Shown: positions 15,720 to 24,793, counted from the stretch's first letter. The stretch: 64,000 bases of DNA from Thermohalobaculum sp039821125 (GCA_039821125.1 JBCBOR010000019.1:1-64000), one strand, 5' to 3'. Notes: generated by a model from the letters alone, not told the origin. A program made the numbers and translations.

Positions 15720-16585
15720 GCGATCAGGCGGCTCTTCTCTCGGCGCTGGCCTGGCAGATCGAGCTCGGCGCGGATGAGGCGATTGCGGACACGCCGCAGG
15801 ATCGGTTTGCCGAAAGTGCGCCGCCAAAGGATATCGCAGCCGCCAACCCGGCGCCAGCACCGCCCACCACAGGCACAGCACCCGCCGCTCCGCGCGGGCC
15901 GGACATCTCCACACGCGCACCAGATGTCGCGCGGCCCGGTCCGACACCGGACGTGCCACAGAACACGGGGCCCGGCGCGGCCACCCTCGCGCAGTCCGCC
16001 GGCACGCTCGAGGCGCTGGCCGAAATCATGAAGGCCTGGGATGGATCGCCCCTTCGTGAGACGGCGCGGAACTTCGTCTTCTGCGACGGCAATCCCGCCG
16101 CCCGGCTGATGGTGATCGGCGAGGCCCCTGGCGCCAACGAGGACCGGATCGGCAAGCCGTTCGTCGGGCGGGCCGGTCAGCTTCTCGACCGGATGCTCGC
16201 CGCCATCGGCCTCGACCGCACGGCCGAGGATCCAGCCAAAGCCGCCTACATCACCAACATCCTGCCCTGGCGCCCGCCCGGCAACCGCACCCCGTCCGAG
16301 GCCGAGGCTGCCAGCTTCCTGCCCTTCGTCATCCGCCATATCGAGTTGGCCAAGCCGGACCTGATCCTCAGCATGGGCAACACACCGACCAAGGCTCTCC
16401 TGGCCACCGGGACCGGGATCAAACGCATGCGCGGGACCTGGCGGCGGCACGAGGCCACCGGCCTGCCACTGCTCCCCAGCTTCCACCCCGCCTATCTCCT
16501 GCGCCAACCCGCCGACAAACGGCTGGCATGGGCCGATCTGCTCGCCATCCGCAAGGCACTGGACGGGGCGATCCCGGATCAATGA
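15716..16585 (+). CDS. Uracil-DNA glycosylase family 4-like, without the iron-sulfur cysteines
   Basis: 289 aa. A Pro/Ala-rich linker (about 30-90) precedes the catalytic domain. Family 4 motif A is GEAPGANED (135-143), followed by GKPFVGRAGQLLDRML; the second active-site motif is FHPAYLLR (256-263). Classical family 4 enzymes bind a 4Fe-4S cluster with four Cys. Here Trp185 occupies the CRPP position (PWRPPGNR), and the only Cys in the protein is Cys123, so the cluster is absent. The enzyme should excise uracil from DNA in base-excision repair. It overlaps both neighbours by 4 bp. Confidence 0.92.
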   Translation: MSDQAALLSALAWQIELGADEAIADTPQDRFAESAPPKDIAAANPAPAPPTTGTAPAAPRGPDISTRAPDVARPGPTPDVPQNTGPGAATLAQSAGTLEALAEIMKAWDGSPLRETARNFVFCDGNPAARLMVIGEAPGANEDRIGKPFVGRAGQLLDRMLAAIGLDRTAEDPAKAAYITNILPWRPPGNRTPSEAEAASFLPFVIRHIELAKPDLILSMGNTPTKALLATGTGIKRMRGTWRRHEATGLPLLPSFHPAYLLRQPADKRLAWADLLAIRKALDGAIPDQ

Positions 16586-17172
16586 CCCGCATTCTCGCCT
16601 TCTCGGACATGCACATGTCGCGCCGCTGCGCCGCCGATATCTGCGCCGCCGCCGCCGATGCGGATCTCGTCATCGGCGCGGGTGATTTCTGCAACGGGCG
16701 CCAAGGTCTGGACGCCGCCATGGAGATGCTGTGGACCATTGAAGACAAGGCGATCTACGTCCCCGGCAACGCCGAAAGCGTCGAGGAACTGCGCGCGGCC
16801 ACCACGGCGACCGTGCTGCACGGCGACGACTACGAGTTCGCAGGCCTGAAGATCTTCGGTCTCGGCTACGCCGTGCCCGTCACGCCCTTCGGGTCGTGGT
16901 CCTGCGATCTGACCGAGGAGGAGGCCGAGGCCCTGCTCGCCCCGATGCAGGGCGCGGAGATCCTGATCAGTCATTCCCCGCCCAAGGGCGTGGTGGACCG
17001 AAGCTCGCGCGGCCAATCCCTGGGCTCGACCGCCATCCGCGCCGCGATCGAACGCGACCAGCCCCGGCTCTGTCTCTGCGGTCACATCCACGACAGTCGC
17101 GGGCAGTCCGGTACGATCGGCGCCACCAATGTTCACAATCTCGGACCGACCGCTACCTGGTTCGATCTCTGA
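16582..17172 (+). CDS. Calcineurin-like metallophosphoesterase
   Basis: 196 aa with the dimetal phosphoesterase motifs in order: Asp9-x-His11 (SDMH), GAGD35FCN, GN63AE, H131SPP and GH168IH170. It probably hydrolyses a phosphoester; the substrate is unknown. Short single-domain members of this family include YfcE-like enzymes. ATG 16582 overlaps the stop of the uracil-DNA glycosylase gene, so expression is coupled. An RNA or nucleotide substrate would fit that context but is not shown. Confidence 0.88.
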   Translation: MTRILAFSDMHMSRRCAADICAAAADADLVIGAGDFCNGRQGLDAAMEMLWTIEDKAIYVPGNAESVEELRAATTATVLHGDDYEFAGLKIFGLGYAVPVTPFGSWSCDLTEEEAEALLAPMQGAEILISHSPPKGVVDRSSRGQSLGSTAIRAAIERDQPRLCLCGHIHDSRGQSGTIGATNVHNLGPTATWFDL

Positions 17173-17185
17173 CAGGAGATGCCCG

Positions 17186-17728
17186 ATGTCCCGCATTGAT
17201 GAGAGCCGCGCGTTTATCCCCGTCCGCATTGCGGTCCTGACCGTGTCAGACACGCGCACGCCGGAAGATGACCGATCCGGCAACACGCTGGTCGAGCGGC
17301 TGGAGAGCGCGGGGCACATCCTCGCCGCCCGCGCCATCGTGACGGATGATCGGGACAAGATCGCCGATCAGTTGCGCACCTGGATCGCCGATCCGGAGGT
17401 CGACGCGGTGATCTCGACCGGCGGCACCGGGCTGACCGGACGCGATGTGACGGTGGAAGCGCATCGGGATGTCTATGAGAAAGAGATCGACGCGTTCGGC
17501 ACGGTCTTTACCCATGTCTCGATGGCCAAGATCGGCACCTCGGCCGTGCAGTCGCGCGCCTGCGGCGGGGTGGCGCGGGGGACATATCTTTTCGCCCTGC
17601 CTGGCAGCCCCGGCGCCTGCAAGGATGGCTGGGACGAGATCCTCGTCAAACAGCTCGACTATCGTCACCGGCCCTGCAATTTCGTCGAGATCATGCCGAG
17701 GTTGGACGAACACCAACGCCGGAAGTGA
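17186..17728 (+). CDS. moaB: Molybdenum cofactor biosynthesis protein B
   Basis: 180 aa MoaB/Mog family. It acts in molybdopterin adenylylation or cofactor assembly. The motifs VLTVSDTRT, VISTGGTGLTGRDVT (the TGGTG nucleotide/MPT-binding loop) and LFALPGSPGACKDGW are intact. ATG 17186 is preceded by CAGGAG. It starts 13 bp after the phosphoesterase gene and may be the last gene of that run. Other moa genes are not in the window. Confidence 0.94.
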   Translation: MSRIDESRAFIPVRIAVLTVSDTRTPEDDRSGNTLVERLESAGHILAARAIVTDDRDKIADQLRTWIADPEVDAVISTGGTGLTGRDVTVEAHRDVYEKEIDAFGTVFTHVSMAKIGTSAVQSRACGGVARGTYLFALPGSPGACKDGWDEILVKQLDYRHRPCNFVEIMPRLDEHQRRK

Positions 17729-17821
17729 CGGCTGTTTGCGGGTCGACAGGCAGGGCGAAGAAACTGTTAACCACAGCCTGCTAGATTTTAGAAAGGTTCA
17801 ACGCCACGTGTGAGGTTGCGC

Positions 17822-18289
17822 ATGTTCGAGTGGTTGACCGGGTCGCAGAACCCGGCCCCAAACGCCTTGGATGAGGCCTATCTGCTGCGGTTGCGCCGCC
17901 ATGTCGGGGCCGACGCGATGGGTGAGCTGATCGATGACGGTGTTCTGGAACTGTCGGGCAAGCTCGACCATCTGGCGGAGCAGGCGAGCTCGGACGATAT
18001 CAAGCACATTGCGTCTGTCTGCCATGACATCGCGGGGGCCGCGGGCAATCTCGGGCTGACAGCGATGACCCGCGCTGCGGTCGAATCGAACCGGATGGCG
18101 CTGAGCGATACGCCCCCGTCCGCCGGGGAACTGGTGGCCCATGTCATCTCCTGCCGCGCCCCGGCTGAGGATGCTTTGGCGGCGTTTCGCGCAGACCAGA
18201 ACGCCCCGGGAACGGCATCGGACGCACAGGACGACAGCATCGCCGCCCCGGCACCCGAACACGCCACCACACCCGCAGACGCGACGTGA
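17822..18289 (+). CDS. Orphan Hpt (histidine phosphotransfer) domain protein
   Basis: 155 aa. An N-terminal helical domain (about 20-120) carries CH68DIAGAAGNLGL, which matches the Hpt motif in which His receives phosphate from a response regulator receiver or histidine kinase. The C-terminal 35 residues are a Ser/Ala/Asp-rich tail. No kinase or receiver gene is adjacent. ATG 17822 lies 7 nt after GAGG; a GTG at 17810 is an alternative. It could feed a hybrid kinase or the chemotaxis/cell-cycle phosphorelay, but the partner is unknown. Confidence 0.8.
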   Translation: MFEWLTGSQNPAPNALDEAYLLRLRRHVGADAMGELIDDGVLELSGKLDHLAEQASSDDIKHIASVCHDIAGAAGNLGLTAMTRAAVESNRMALSDTPPSAGELVAHVISCRAPAEDALAAFRADQNAPGTASDAQDDSIAAPAPEHATTPADAT

Positions 18290-18381
18290 TATGACATGAC
18301 GCGACCGGGGCTTGCGCCCGGACCCATCGTGACTAGGCTGGCCCATCGAAGCAGGCCCACCGCCTTCCGGGAGAACCCGAC

Positions 18382-19806
18382 ATGAGCAGCGAGACTGAAG
18401 CCCCGGCCAGCGGAGAGGCCAACGCGTCCGATGAAGCGGTGCCGCTCATCCTTGTGCCGGCCGACGCGCTTGATGAGCAGTTGAGTTCTCTCGGTGCCGC
18501 TGGCGAGGCCTGGGCGAAGCTGCACGGGTTCACCGGCAGGCTTGGGCAGGTCCTGGCCCTGCCGGGCAAGGGCGGAACCCTGAAGAAGGTGCTGTTCGGC
18601 TGGGGCACGCAATCCGCCCGGGCACGCAGTCGGTTCCATCTCGGCGATTTCGCCCGCTCGGCGCCCGCCGGAACCTACCAGCTTGTCTCCGATCTCGACC
18701 GCGATCAGGCGCTGGAAGCGGCGCTTGGCTGGATGCTCGGGCGCTATCGGTTCGATCGCTACAAGTCCGGACCGGAGGAGGTGCAGGCCGATCTCCTTGC
18801 GCCCGCCGGGGTCGACCCTGCCCGTCTGATCGCGACGGTCGAAGGCGTGTTTCTGGCCCGGGATCTGATCAACACGCCCGCCAACGATATGGGACCCTCG
18901 GGGCTGGAACAGACCGCGCGCAAGCTGGCGAGCCGGCATGAGGCTGACATCACCGTGACCACGGGCGATGATCTGATCGCCGACAACCTGCCGCTGATCC
19001 ATGCCGTCGGCCGCGCTGCCGCCGATGACCCGCGGCTGATCGACATCACCTGGGGCGAGGCCTCGCATCCAAAGGTCACGCTGGTCGGCAAGGGCGTCTG
19101 TTTCGACACGGGCGGGCTGAACCTGAAGCCGGGCGGCTCGATGGGTCTGATGAAAAAGGACATGGGCGGCGCCGCGACGGTGTTGGGCCTTGCGCACATG
19201 ATCATGTCGCTTGGCCTGCCGATCCGCCTGCGCGTGCTGATCCCGGCGGTGGAAAACGCGGTCTCCGGCCCGGCGATGCGACCGGGCGATGTGCTGACCG
19301 CACGCTCGGGCAAGACGGTCGAGATCAACAACACCGATGCCGAGGGACGCCTGGTGCTGGCCGACGCGCTGGCCCTCGCGACCGAAGAGGAGCCGGATCT
19401 CTTGATCGACCTCGCGACCCTGACCGGCGCGGCACGGGTCGCTCTGGGGCCGGAGGTCGTGCCGTTCTACACGGATGATGAGGATCTGGCGGCGGCGTTG
19501 ACAGCGGCTTCGGCCCGGACCGCGGATCCGATCTGGCGCATGCCGCTCTGGCCGGGGTACGAGCGGGATATCGAGCCCGACATCGCCGATCTCGACAATG
19601 CGCCGAAAGGCGGCATGGCCGGGTCGATCACCGCAGCGCTGTTCCTCAAACGGTTCGCGGGTCGGACGCGCTGGGTTCATTTCGACATCTATGGCTGGAC
19701 GCCCAAGGGCCGGCCCGGGCGTCCCGTGGGTGGGGAGTGCCAGGCCGCACGGGCGCTTCTGGCAATGCTCGAGGCGCGCTATCGCGGTGCAGGCGATCAG
19801 GCGTGA
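18382..19806 (+). CDS. M17 leucyl aminopeptidase family protein
   Basis: 474 aa cytoplasmic di-zinc aminopeptidase. The catalytic C-terminal domain contains VGKGVCFDTGGLNLKP (catalytic Lys and metal Asp), MKKDMGGAA and the signature NTDAEGRLVLADAL. The N-terminal about 170 residues are the variable domain. It releases N-terminal amino acids from peptides. Its TGA overlaps the GTG start of the NlpC/P60 gene, a pairing that suggests roles in peptide and peptidoglycan-peptide turnover. Confidence 0.95.
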   Translation: MSSETEAPASGEANASDEAVPLILVPADALDEQLSSLGAAGEAWAKLHGFTGRLGQVLALPGKGGTLKKVLFGWGTQSARARSRFHLGDFARSAPAGTYQLVSDLDRDQALEAALGWMLGRYRFDRYKSGPEEVQADLLAPAGVDPARLIATVEGVFLARDLINTPANDMGPSGLEQTARKLASRHEADITVTTGDDLIADNLPLIHAVGRAAADDPRLIDITWGEASHPKVTLVGKGVCFDTGGLNLKPGGSMGLMKKDMGGAATVLGLAHMIMSLGLPIRLRVLIPAVENAVSGPAMRPGDVLTARSGKTVEINNTDAEGRLVLADALALATEEEPDLLIDLATLTGAARVALGPEVVPFYTDDEDLAAALTAASARTADPIWRMPLWPGYERDIEPDIADLDNAPKGGMAGSITAALFLKRFAGRTRWVHFDIYGWTPKGRPGRPVGGECQAARALLAMLEARYRGAGDQA

Positions 19807-20666
19807 GGTATGACCGGCGGCTGACACCGGCGCGGGACGATCTCGCGGCGGAGGCTTTGCGCGGTCAGATCGACGCGCCGCGCTACGCCGCCGCCACGCC
19901 CGCCGCGGTCACCATGCCCGTGGCACCGCTGCATCCGCGCCCGGATGCGGCGACGGTTCAGGACACGGAGCTGGTGTTCGGCGAGACGGTCGATGTCTAC
20001 GACCGCAGTGGCGGCTGGGCCTGGGTCCAGGCCGCGGGTGATGGCTATGTCGGCTATGTGGCGGAAGACGCGCTGGCGGATGGCGCGCCGCCGCAGGTCA
20101 CTGACCGCGTGATCAGCCTCGGGGCCAGCACCTATGCGCGGCCCGCCCTCAAGTCTCCGCCGACCGGGCGGCTGCCCTTCGGCGCGCAGGTGACCGTTGC
20201 CGAGGAACAGGACGGCTATGCCAGGATCGGGCGGGATCTCTGGGTGCCCCGCCCCCAGATCCGAGCGATCGCAACGCCCGCAGCAGACTGGGTCGCCGTG
20301 GCGGAGATGTTCGTCGGCGTGCCGTATGTCTGGGGCGGCCGGTCCTCGTGGGGGCTCGATTGCTCGGCGCTGATCCAGCTCTCCCGTCAGGCGGCCGGGC
20401 ATACGTGTCCACGCGATTCGGACATGCAGCAGGCCGGACTGGGCGAGACACTTGTACCGGACGATGCTCCGGGACGCGGGGATCTGATCTTCTGGCGCGG
20501 TCACGTCGGGGTGATGCTGGATCAGACGCGGCTGCTCCATGCCAATGCGCACCACATGGCCGTTGCCATCGAACCGCTTGACGAAGCCGCCCCGCGCATC
20601 GCTGCGGCGGGTGATGGCGAGATCACGCGAAGAGCACGTCTCGACGCGGCAGCTTCGAGCCATTAG
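19803..20666 (+). CDS. NlpC/P60 family cysteine peptidase with SH3 domains
   Basis: 287 aa. Two bacterial SH3-like segments (about 40-95 and 100-155) precede a C-terminal NlpC/P60 domain with catalytic Cys187 (GLDCSALIQ), His234 (RGHVGVML) and His246 (LLHANAHH). Such enzymes cleave gamma-D-glutamyl bonds in cell-wall peptides. No signal peptide is visible, so it probably recycles cytoplasmic muropeptides, in line with its GTGA overlap (start 19803) with the aminopeptidase gene. GTG is preferred because upstream in-frame ATG codons fall inside the previous gene. Confidence 0.93.
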   Translation: MRYDRRLTPARDDLAAEALRGQIDAPRYAAATPAAVTMPVAPLHPRPDAATVQDTELVFGETVDVYDRSGGWAWVQAAGDGYVGYVAEDALADGAPPQVTDRVISLGASTYARPALKSPPTGRLPFGAQVTVAEEQDGYARIGRDLWVPRPQIRAIATPAADWVAVAEMFVGVPYVWGGRSSWGLDCSALIQLSRQAAGHTCPRDSDMQQAGLGETLVPDDAPGRGDLIFWRGHVGVMLDQTRLLHANAHHMAVAIEPLDEAAPRIAAAGDGEITRRARLDAAASSH

Positions 20667-20702
20667 ATATCGAGCCTCGAGCAAACGACAATGAGGCCCC
20701 CA

Positions 20703-21977
20703 ATGCCCGCCGCCCCTGCCCGGTTGATGAAGGTCACCTTGCCGCTGGTTGCCCTGAGCATCGCCGCCTGCGGTGCCAGCGCCGAGCAAACAGCCCCCAC
20801 GCCGACGCCAAAACCTGCGGGCGTGCAGCCCGCCGTCGCCGATGCACCCGCGCGCGCCGCGACCTTCGGTGCATGGCGGACAGGGTTTCGGACCCGCGCG
20901 CTTGCCGCGGGGATCAGCCCGGCAACCTTTGACCGGGCTTTCGCCGGGGTGTCCGTGAACCGTCAGGTCATCGAACTCGATGGACGCCAGGCCGAGTTCA
21001 CCCGGCCAATCTGGGAATATCTCGACAGCGCGGTTTCGGCCAATCGGATCGCCACGGGGCAACAGAAGGCGGGCGCGCTCGGCCAGTCGCTCGGTCAGAT
21101 CGAGGCGCGCTATGGCGTCGACTACCCGGCGGTGCTGGCGATCTGGGGGCTGGAGAGCGCCTTTGGGGCCAATTTCGGCTCGATCCCGGTGATCGAGAGC
21201 CTGGCCACGCTGGCCTATGAGGGCCGGCGCCAGCAATTTGCCGAGGATCAGTTGATCGCGGCACTGCAAATCCTGCAGGCCGGTGACATCACGCCGGGCC
21301 GGATGGTCGGCTCGTGGGCGGGCGCGATGGGACATACCCAGTTCATCCCGACGAGCTTCCTCTCCTATGCCGTTGATTTCACAGGCGATGGCAAGCGGGA
21401 TATCTGGGCACCGGATGCCAAGGACGCGCTGGCATCGACCGCGAATTATCTGGCCAGTTTCGGCTGGACACGCGGCCAGCCGCCCGTGGTCGAGGTGAGC
21501 CTGCCGCAAGGGTTCGACTATGCGCTTGCCGATGATCGCACGAAGAAAACCGCGGCGGAGTGGCGCGCGCTGGGGATTCGCCCCCTCGGCGGCGTGATGC
21601 CGGAGGCGGACGGGATAACGCTGCTCCTGCCCGCCGGGGCGAAGGGGCCTGCCTTTGCCGCCTATCCGAATTTCCGCGTGATCAAGCGCTACAACAACGC
21701 AACGTCCTATGCGCTGGCGGTTGCACATCTCGCCGCCCGGATCCGGGGGGGCGGCCCGTTCCAGCAAGGCTGGCCGCGCGGCGACCGAACCCTGTCGCGG
21801 ACCGAGAAGCAGGAGCTGCAGGAACGGCTGACAGCGCTCGGCTTCGACACCCAGGGCGTCGACGGGATCATCGGGCCGAACAGCCGCGCCGCGGTGCGCC
21901 AGTTTCAGCAGTCCCGCGGGCTGATACCGGATGGCTATGTCTCGGCCAGCCTGCTCAGCACCGTGCGCAGTCAGTAA
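20703..21977 (+). CDS. Lytic murein transglycosylase (MltB-like) lipoprotein
   Basis: 424 aa. The N-terminus is a lipoprotein signal with lipobox SIAAC, giving lipidated Cys23. An SLT_2/MltB catalytic domain (about 50-335) contains AIWGLESAFGANFG with catalytic Glu151 and MGHTQFIPTSF. A peptidoglycan-binding domain type 1 (about 350-420, LGFDTQGVDGIIGPNSRAAVRQFQ) ends the protein. It cleaves glycan strands to anhydromuropeptides at the outer membrane. The start could also be 20691. It follows the NlpC/P60 gene by 36 bp, so this is a cell-wall group. Confidence 0.93.
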   Translation: MPAAPARLMKVTLPLVALSIAACGASAEQTAPTPTPKPAGVQPAVADAPARAATFGAWRTGFRTRALAAGISPATFDRAFAGVSVNRQVIELDGRQAEFTRPIWEYLDSAVSANRIATGQQKAGALGQSLGQIEARYGVDYPAVLAIWGLESAFGANFGSIPVIESLATLAYEGRRQQFAEDQLIAALQILQAGDITPGRMVGSWAGAMGHTQFIPTSFLSYAVDFTGDGKRDIWAPDAKDALASTANYLASFGWTRGQPPVVEVSLPQGFDYALADDRTKKTAAEWRALGIRPLGGVMPEADGITLLLPAGAKGPAFAAYPNFRVIKRYNNATSYALAVAHLAARIRGGGPFQQGWPRGDRTLSRTEKQELQERLTALGFDTQGVDGIIGPNSRAAVRQFQQSRGLIPDGYVSASLLSTVRSQ

Positions 21978-21986
21978 GGGCCGGTC

Positions 21987-22232
21987 ATGCGTTATCCCGA
22001 CGTGACCGATCTGCGCTTTCTGGCGCGTACGCTGATCGTGGCGCTGGCCATCTATATCTGCATCGTCAATCTGATCGACGGGCGGAGCTGGAACATCGGT
22101 CCGGGCGCCTGCATGTTCGACAACAAGTATTACTCGATCGGTGCAGTGTACAATATGCCGCTTGGTCCCAGGACGTGTTCCGCCGATCCCGGCGATCCGG
22201 ACGGGCCTGCAATCTGGACCGCCGCGCCCTAG
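21987..22232 (+). CDS. Small membrane protein, unknown
   Basis: 81 aa. One N-terminal hydrophobic helix (about 12-30, LARTLIVALAIYICIVNLI) may be an anchor or uncleaved signal. The rest is a polar exported segment with two Cys. No family recognised. It lies 9 bp after the lytic transglycosylase stop with the same orientation, which supports co-transcription; coding status rests on context and the plausible helix. Confidence 0.55.
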   Translation: MRYPDVTDLRFLARTLIVALAIYICIVNLIDGRSWNIGPGACMFDNKYYSIGAVYNMPLGPRTCSADPGDPDGPAIWTAAP

Positions 22233-22270
22233 CGCCGCGCCGCACGGTCGGATATTGTGCCCGGCGAGGG

Positions 22271-24079
22271 ATGTTCGCAGCGGGCACACAGAACGTGAAG
22301 ACTTGGCAAGACTGCGCGGCGCGTCTGATCGGCGTGGCTGCTGGGCGCGAGCCTGCAGATACGGTGATCCGGGGCGGCACCTGGGTGAACGTCCACTCGG
22401 GTGAGGCGATCCTGGGCACCGATATCGCCATTGCCGAGGGCCGGTTCGCCTATTGCGGCGCGGACGCGTCGGCCATGATCGGCACGGCAACCGAGGTGAT
22501 CGACGCCGCGGGGCGTTTTCTGATCCCGGGCCTCTGCGATGCGCATATGCATGTCGAGAGCGGTATGCTGACCGTCACCGAGTTCGTGCGCGCAGTGGCG
22601 CCCCACGGCACCACGTCGATGTTCATCGATCCGCACGAGATCGCCAATGTACTCGGACTGCCCGGCGTGCGGCTGATGCACGACGAGGCCCTGCTGCAAC
22701 CGGTGAACGTCTTCGTGCAGATGCCGGCCTGCGCGCCCTCGGCCCCGGGGCTGGAGACGACAGGCGCCGAGATCGGTCCCGATGATGTCGCAGAGGCGAT
22801 GGAGTGGCCTGGCATTATTGGACTGGGCGAGATGATGAATTTCCCCGGTGTCGCGGCGGCGGACCCGAGGATGCTGGGCGAGATCGCGGCAACGCAATTC
22901 GCGGGAAAAACCGTGGGCGGGCACTATGCCTCGCCCGATCTTGGCGCACAGTTCCATGCCTATGTGGCGGGCGGTCCGGCCGACGATCACGAAGGCACGC
23001 GCGAGGTCGACGCCATCGCCAGGGTGCGCCAGGGCATGCGGGCGATGCTGCGGCTCGGCTCGGCCTGGTACGATGTGGCGGCACAGATCACCGCGATCAC
23101 CGAGAAGAAGCTCGATTCGCGGAACTTCATTCTCTGCACCGATGACTGCCACTCGGGCACGCTGGTCAACGACGGGCATATGGACCGTGTGGTGCGCCAT
23201 GCGATCTCGCGCGGGGTGGACCCGATCACGGCGATCCAGATGGCGACCCTGAACACGGCCACGCATTTCGGGCTCGAGCGCGAACTCGGCTCGATCACGC
23301 CGGGGCGGCGGGCCGATGTGATCGTGACCTCCGATCTCGAGAAGCTGCCCATCGAAACGGTGCTCGCCCGCGGTGAGATTGTCGCCGAGAACGGGCATAT
23401 GCTGGCCCCGCGGCCCGACTTCTCCTACCCCGAGAGCGCGCGCAAGAGCGTCAACATGCGCCGCCCCCTTGTGCCCGGTGATTTCGACATTGCCAAGCCG
23501 CTGGACATTGCCGATGCGCGGGTGCGGATCATCGGCGTGGTCGAGAACCAGGCACCGACCGAAGCGATGGAGGCAACGCTGCCGGTCGAGAACTCGATCG
23601 TGCAGATGGATGTCGGGCGCGATATCTGTCAGGTCGCGCTGGTCGAGCGCCACCGGGCCCGTGGTACCGTCACGAACGGGTTCGTGTCGGGCTTTGGCTA
23701 TCAGGTGCCCTGCGCGCTGGCGACAACGGTTGCCCATGACAGCCACCATATGATCGTCGTTGGCACATCCAAGGCCGATATGGCGCGGGCGGCGAACCGG
23801 CTGGCCGAGGTCGGCGGCGGCGCCAGCCTTTGGCGCAACGGCGAGGAACGCGCGCTGATCGAGCTGCCAATCGCCGGGCTGATGAGCGACACGCCAGCGC
23901 ATGAGGTTGCCGCAAAGGCCGACCGGCTGATGCGGGCCATGCGCGATTGCGGCTGCCGGATGAACAACGCCTACATGCAGCACACGCTCTTGGCACTGGT
24001 CGTCATTCCGGAACTCAGGATCTCGGATCTCGGGCTGATCGACGTGCGCAAGTTCGAACGGGCCGGCGTTTTCGTCTGA
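22271..24079 (+). CDS. ade: Adenine deaminase
   Basis: 602 aa amidohydrolase that deaminates adenine to hypoxanthine in purine salvage. The metal-binding motif H92MH94VE follows PGLCDA, and CTDDCHSGTLVNDGHMD is the Ade-type motif in the barrel. The N-terminal beta segment VIRGGTWVNVHSG and the long C-terminal domain ending in the ADENINE-deaminase-type DCGCRMNNAYMQHTLLAL are present. Length is normal. ATG 22271 sits right after GCGAGGG with little spacing, so the exact start could lie slightly downstream (GTG 22295). Confidence 0.95.
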   Translation: MFAAGTQNVKTWQDCAARLIGVAAGREPADTVIRGGTWVNVHSGEAILGTDIAIAEGRFAYCGADASAMIGTATEVIDAAGRFLIPGLCDAHMHVESGMLTVTEFVRAVAPHGTTSMFIDPHEIANVLGLPGVRLMHDEALLQPVNVFVQMPACAPSAPGLETTGAEIGPDDVAEAMEWPGIIGLGEMMNFPGVAAADPRMLGEIAATQFAGKTVGGHYASPDLGAQFHAYVAGGPADDHEGTREVDAIARVRQGMRAMLRLGSAWYDVAAQITAITEKKLDSRNFILCTDDCHSGTLVNDGHMDRVVRHAISRGVDPITAIQMATLNTATHFGLERELGSITPGRRADVIVTSDLEKLPIETVLARGEIVAENGHMLAPRPDFSYPESARKSVNMRRPLVPGDFDIAKPLDIADARVRIIGVVENQAPTEAMEATLPVENSIVQMDVGRDICQVALVERHRARGTVTNGFVSGFGYQVPCALATTVAHDSHHMIVVGTSKADMARAANRLAEVGGGASLWRNGEERALIELPIAGLMSDTPAHEVAAKADRLMRAMRDCGCRMNNAYMQHTLLALVVIPELRISDLGLIDVRKFERAGVFV

Positions 24080-24102
24080 TCCCGGGTGCTGTCCTTCAGC
24101 AA

Positions 24103-24123
24103 GGGTGCGTCACGGACGCACCC
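24103..24123 (+). repeat. 3'-end hairpin repeat, copy 2
   Basis: GGGTGCGTC-ACG-GACGCACCC (9-bp perfect stem, 3-nt loop) followed by TACG, 23 bp after the ade stop. Orientation relative to the upstream gene matches the other gene-end copies. Confidence 0.9.
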
Positions 24124-24157
24124 TACGCGGTGCTGCACCGGGTTGGCAGCGACCCGG

Positions 24158-24793
24158 TCAGACCACGACGTTGAACCCGGCCCAGAGGTCTCCGCCTCCA
24201 TCGCTCACGGGGTCGATCGAGGAGGCGGCCTGGCCGATCTTGCCAAGGGACTGGTAGGCCCAGTCACGGGCATTGCCGGGCGCATCGAGCAGGTAGATCT
24301 CGGTGGTCCTCTCCTGCCCGCCCGGCCGGATGATCCGCGCATGGATATGCGGCGCGCGGCCGGGATAGGCCACTGGAAGGATCGTGCGGAACCGATAGCT
24401 GCCATCGGCGCCGGTGACGACGCGGCCAAACCCGCGAAACGGCTTGGGGCCAGTGCGCGTCGCCGGATCCCGGTCGTGCACATAGGACCCGGCCAGGTCG
24501 CACTGCCAGATCTCGACCCCGGCCCCCGCGATGGGATCGCCGTCGATATCGAAGACCGCGCCGAAGAGATGCAGGATCCCGGCGCCCTCAGCCCGGAGCG
24601 CCCCCTCGTCCGCGACCAGGTCCCACGCTTGCTCACCCGCGTTTTCCGGTGTCGTGTGATCGCGCCAGCGATCCCCCTTGCGCTGCGGTGTCTGGGTGGC
24701 GCCGCGATCCGGTTCGGCCGACAACAACGCCTGCACCCCTCTGACCGCGGTTGCCGCGCGCCGGGTGAAAAGGTTTGAGAGCGTGTGGATCAT
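24158..24793 (-). CDS. Intradiol ring-cleavage dioxygenase family protein
   Basis: 211 aa Dioxygenase_C family. Fe(III) ligands can be placed at Tyr in GSYVHD, Tyr in PVAYPGRAPHIH and the two His of HIH, which is the family 2-Tyr/2-His set. Typical members open catechol-type rings between the hydroxyls. It lacks the N-terminal dimerisation domain of catechol 1,2-dioxygenases and looks like the short, protocatechuate-beta-like or uncharacterised class; the substrate is unknown. ATG 24793 follows AAAGGAG. It is divergent from the dimethylglycine dehydrogenase gene. Confidence 0.88.
   Translation of the reverse strand: MIHTLSNLFTRRAATAVRGVQALLSAEPDRGATQTPQRKGDRWRDHTTPENAGEQAWDLVADEGALRAEGAGILHLFGAVFDIDGDPIAGAGVEIWQCDLAGSYVHDRDPATRTGPKPFRGFGRVVTGADGSYRFRTILPVAYPGRAPHIHARIIRPGGQERTTEIYLLDAPGNARDWAYQSLGKIGQAASSIDPVSDGGGDLWAGFNVVV

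Noticed and set aside
19797..22490. A roughly 900-codon open frame on the minus strand
   Set aside because: It lies opposite the NlpC/P60 and lytic transglycosylase genes, which have full motif sets; the frame has low-complexity Arg/Pro/Gly content.
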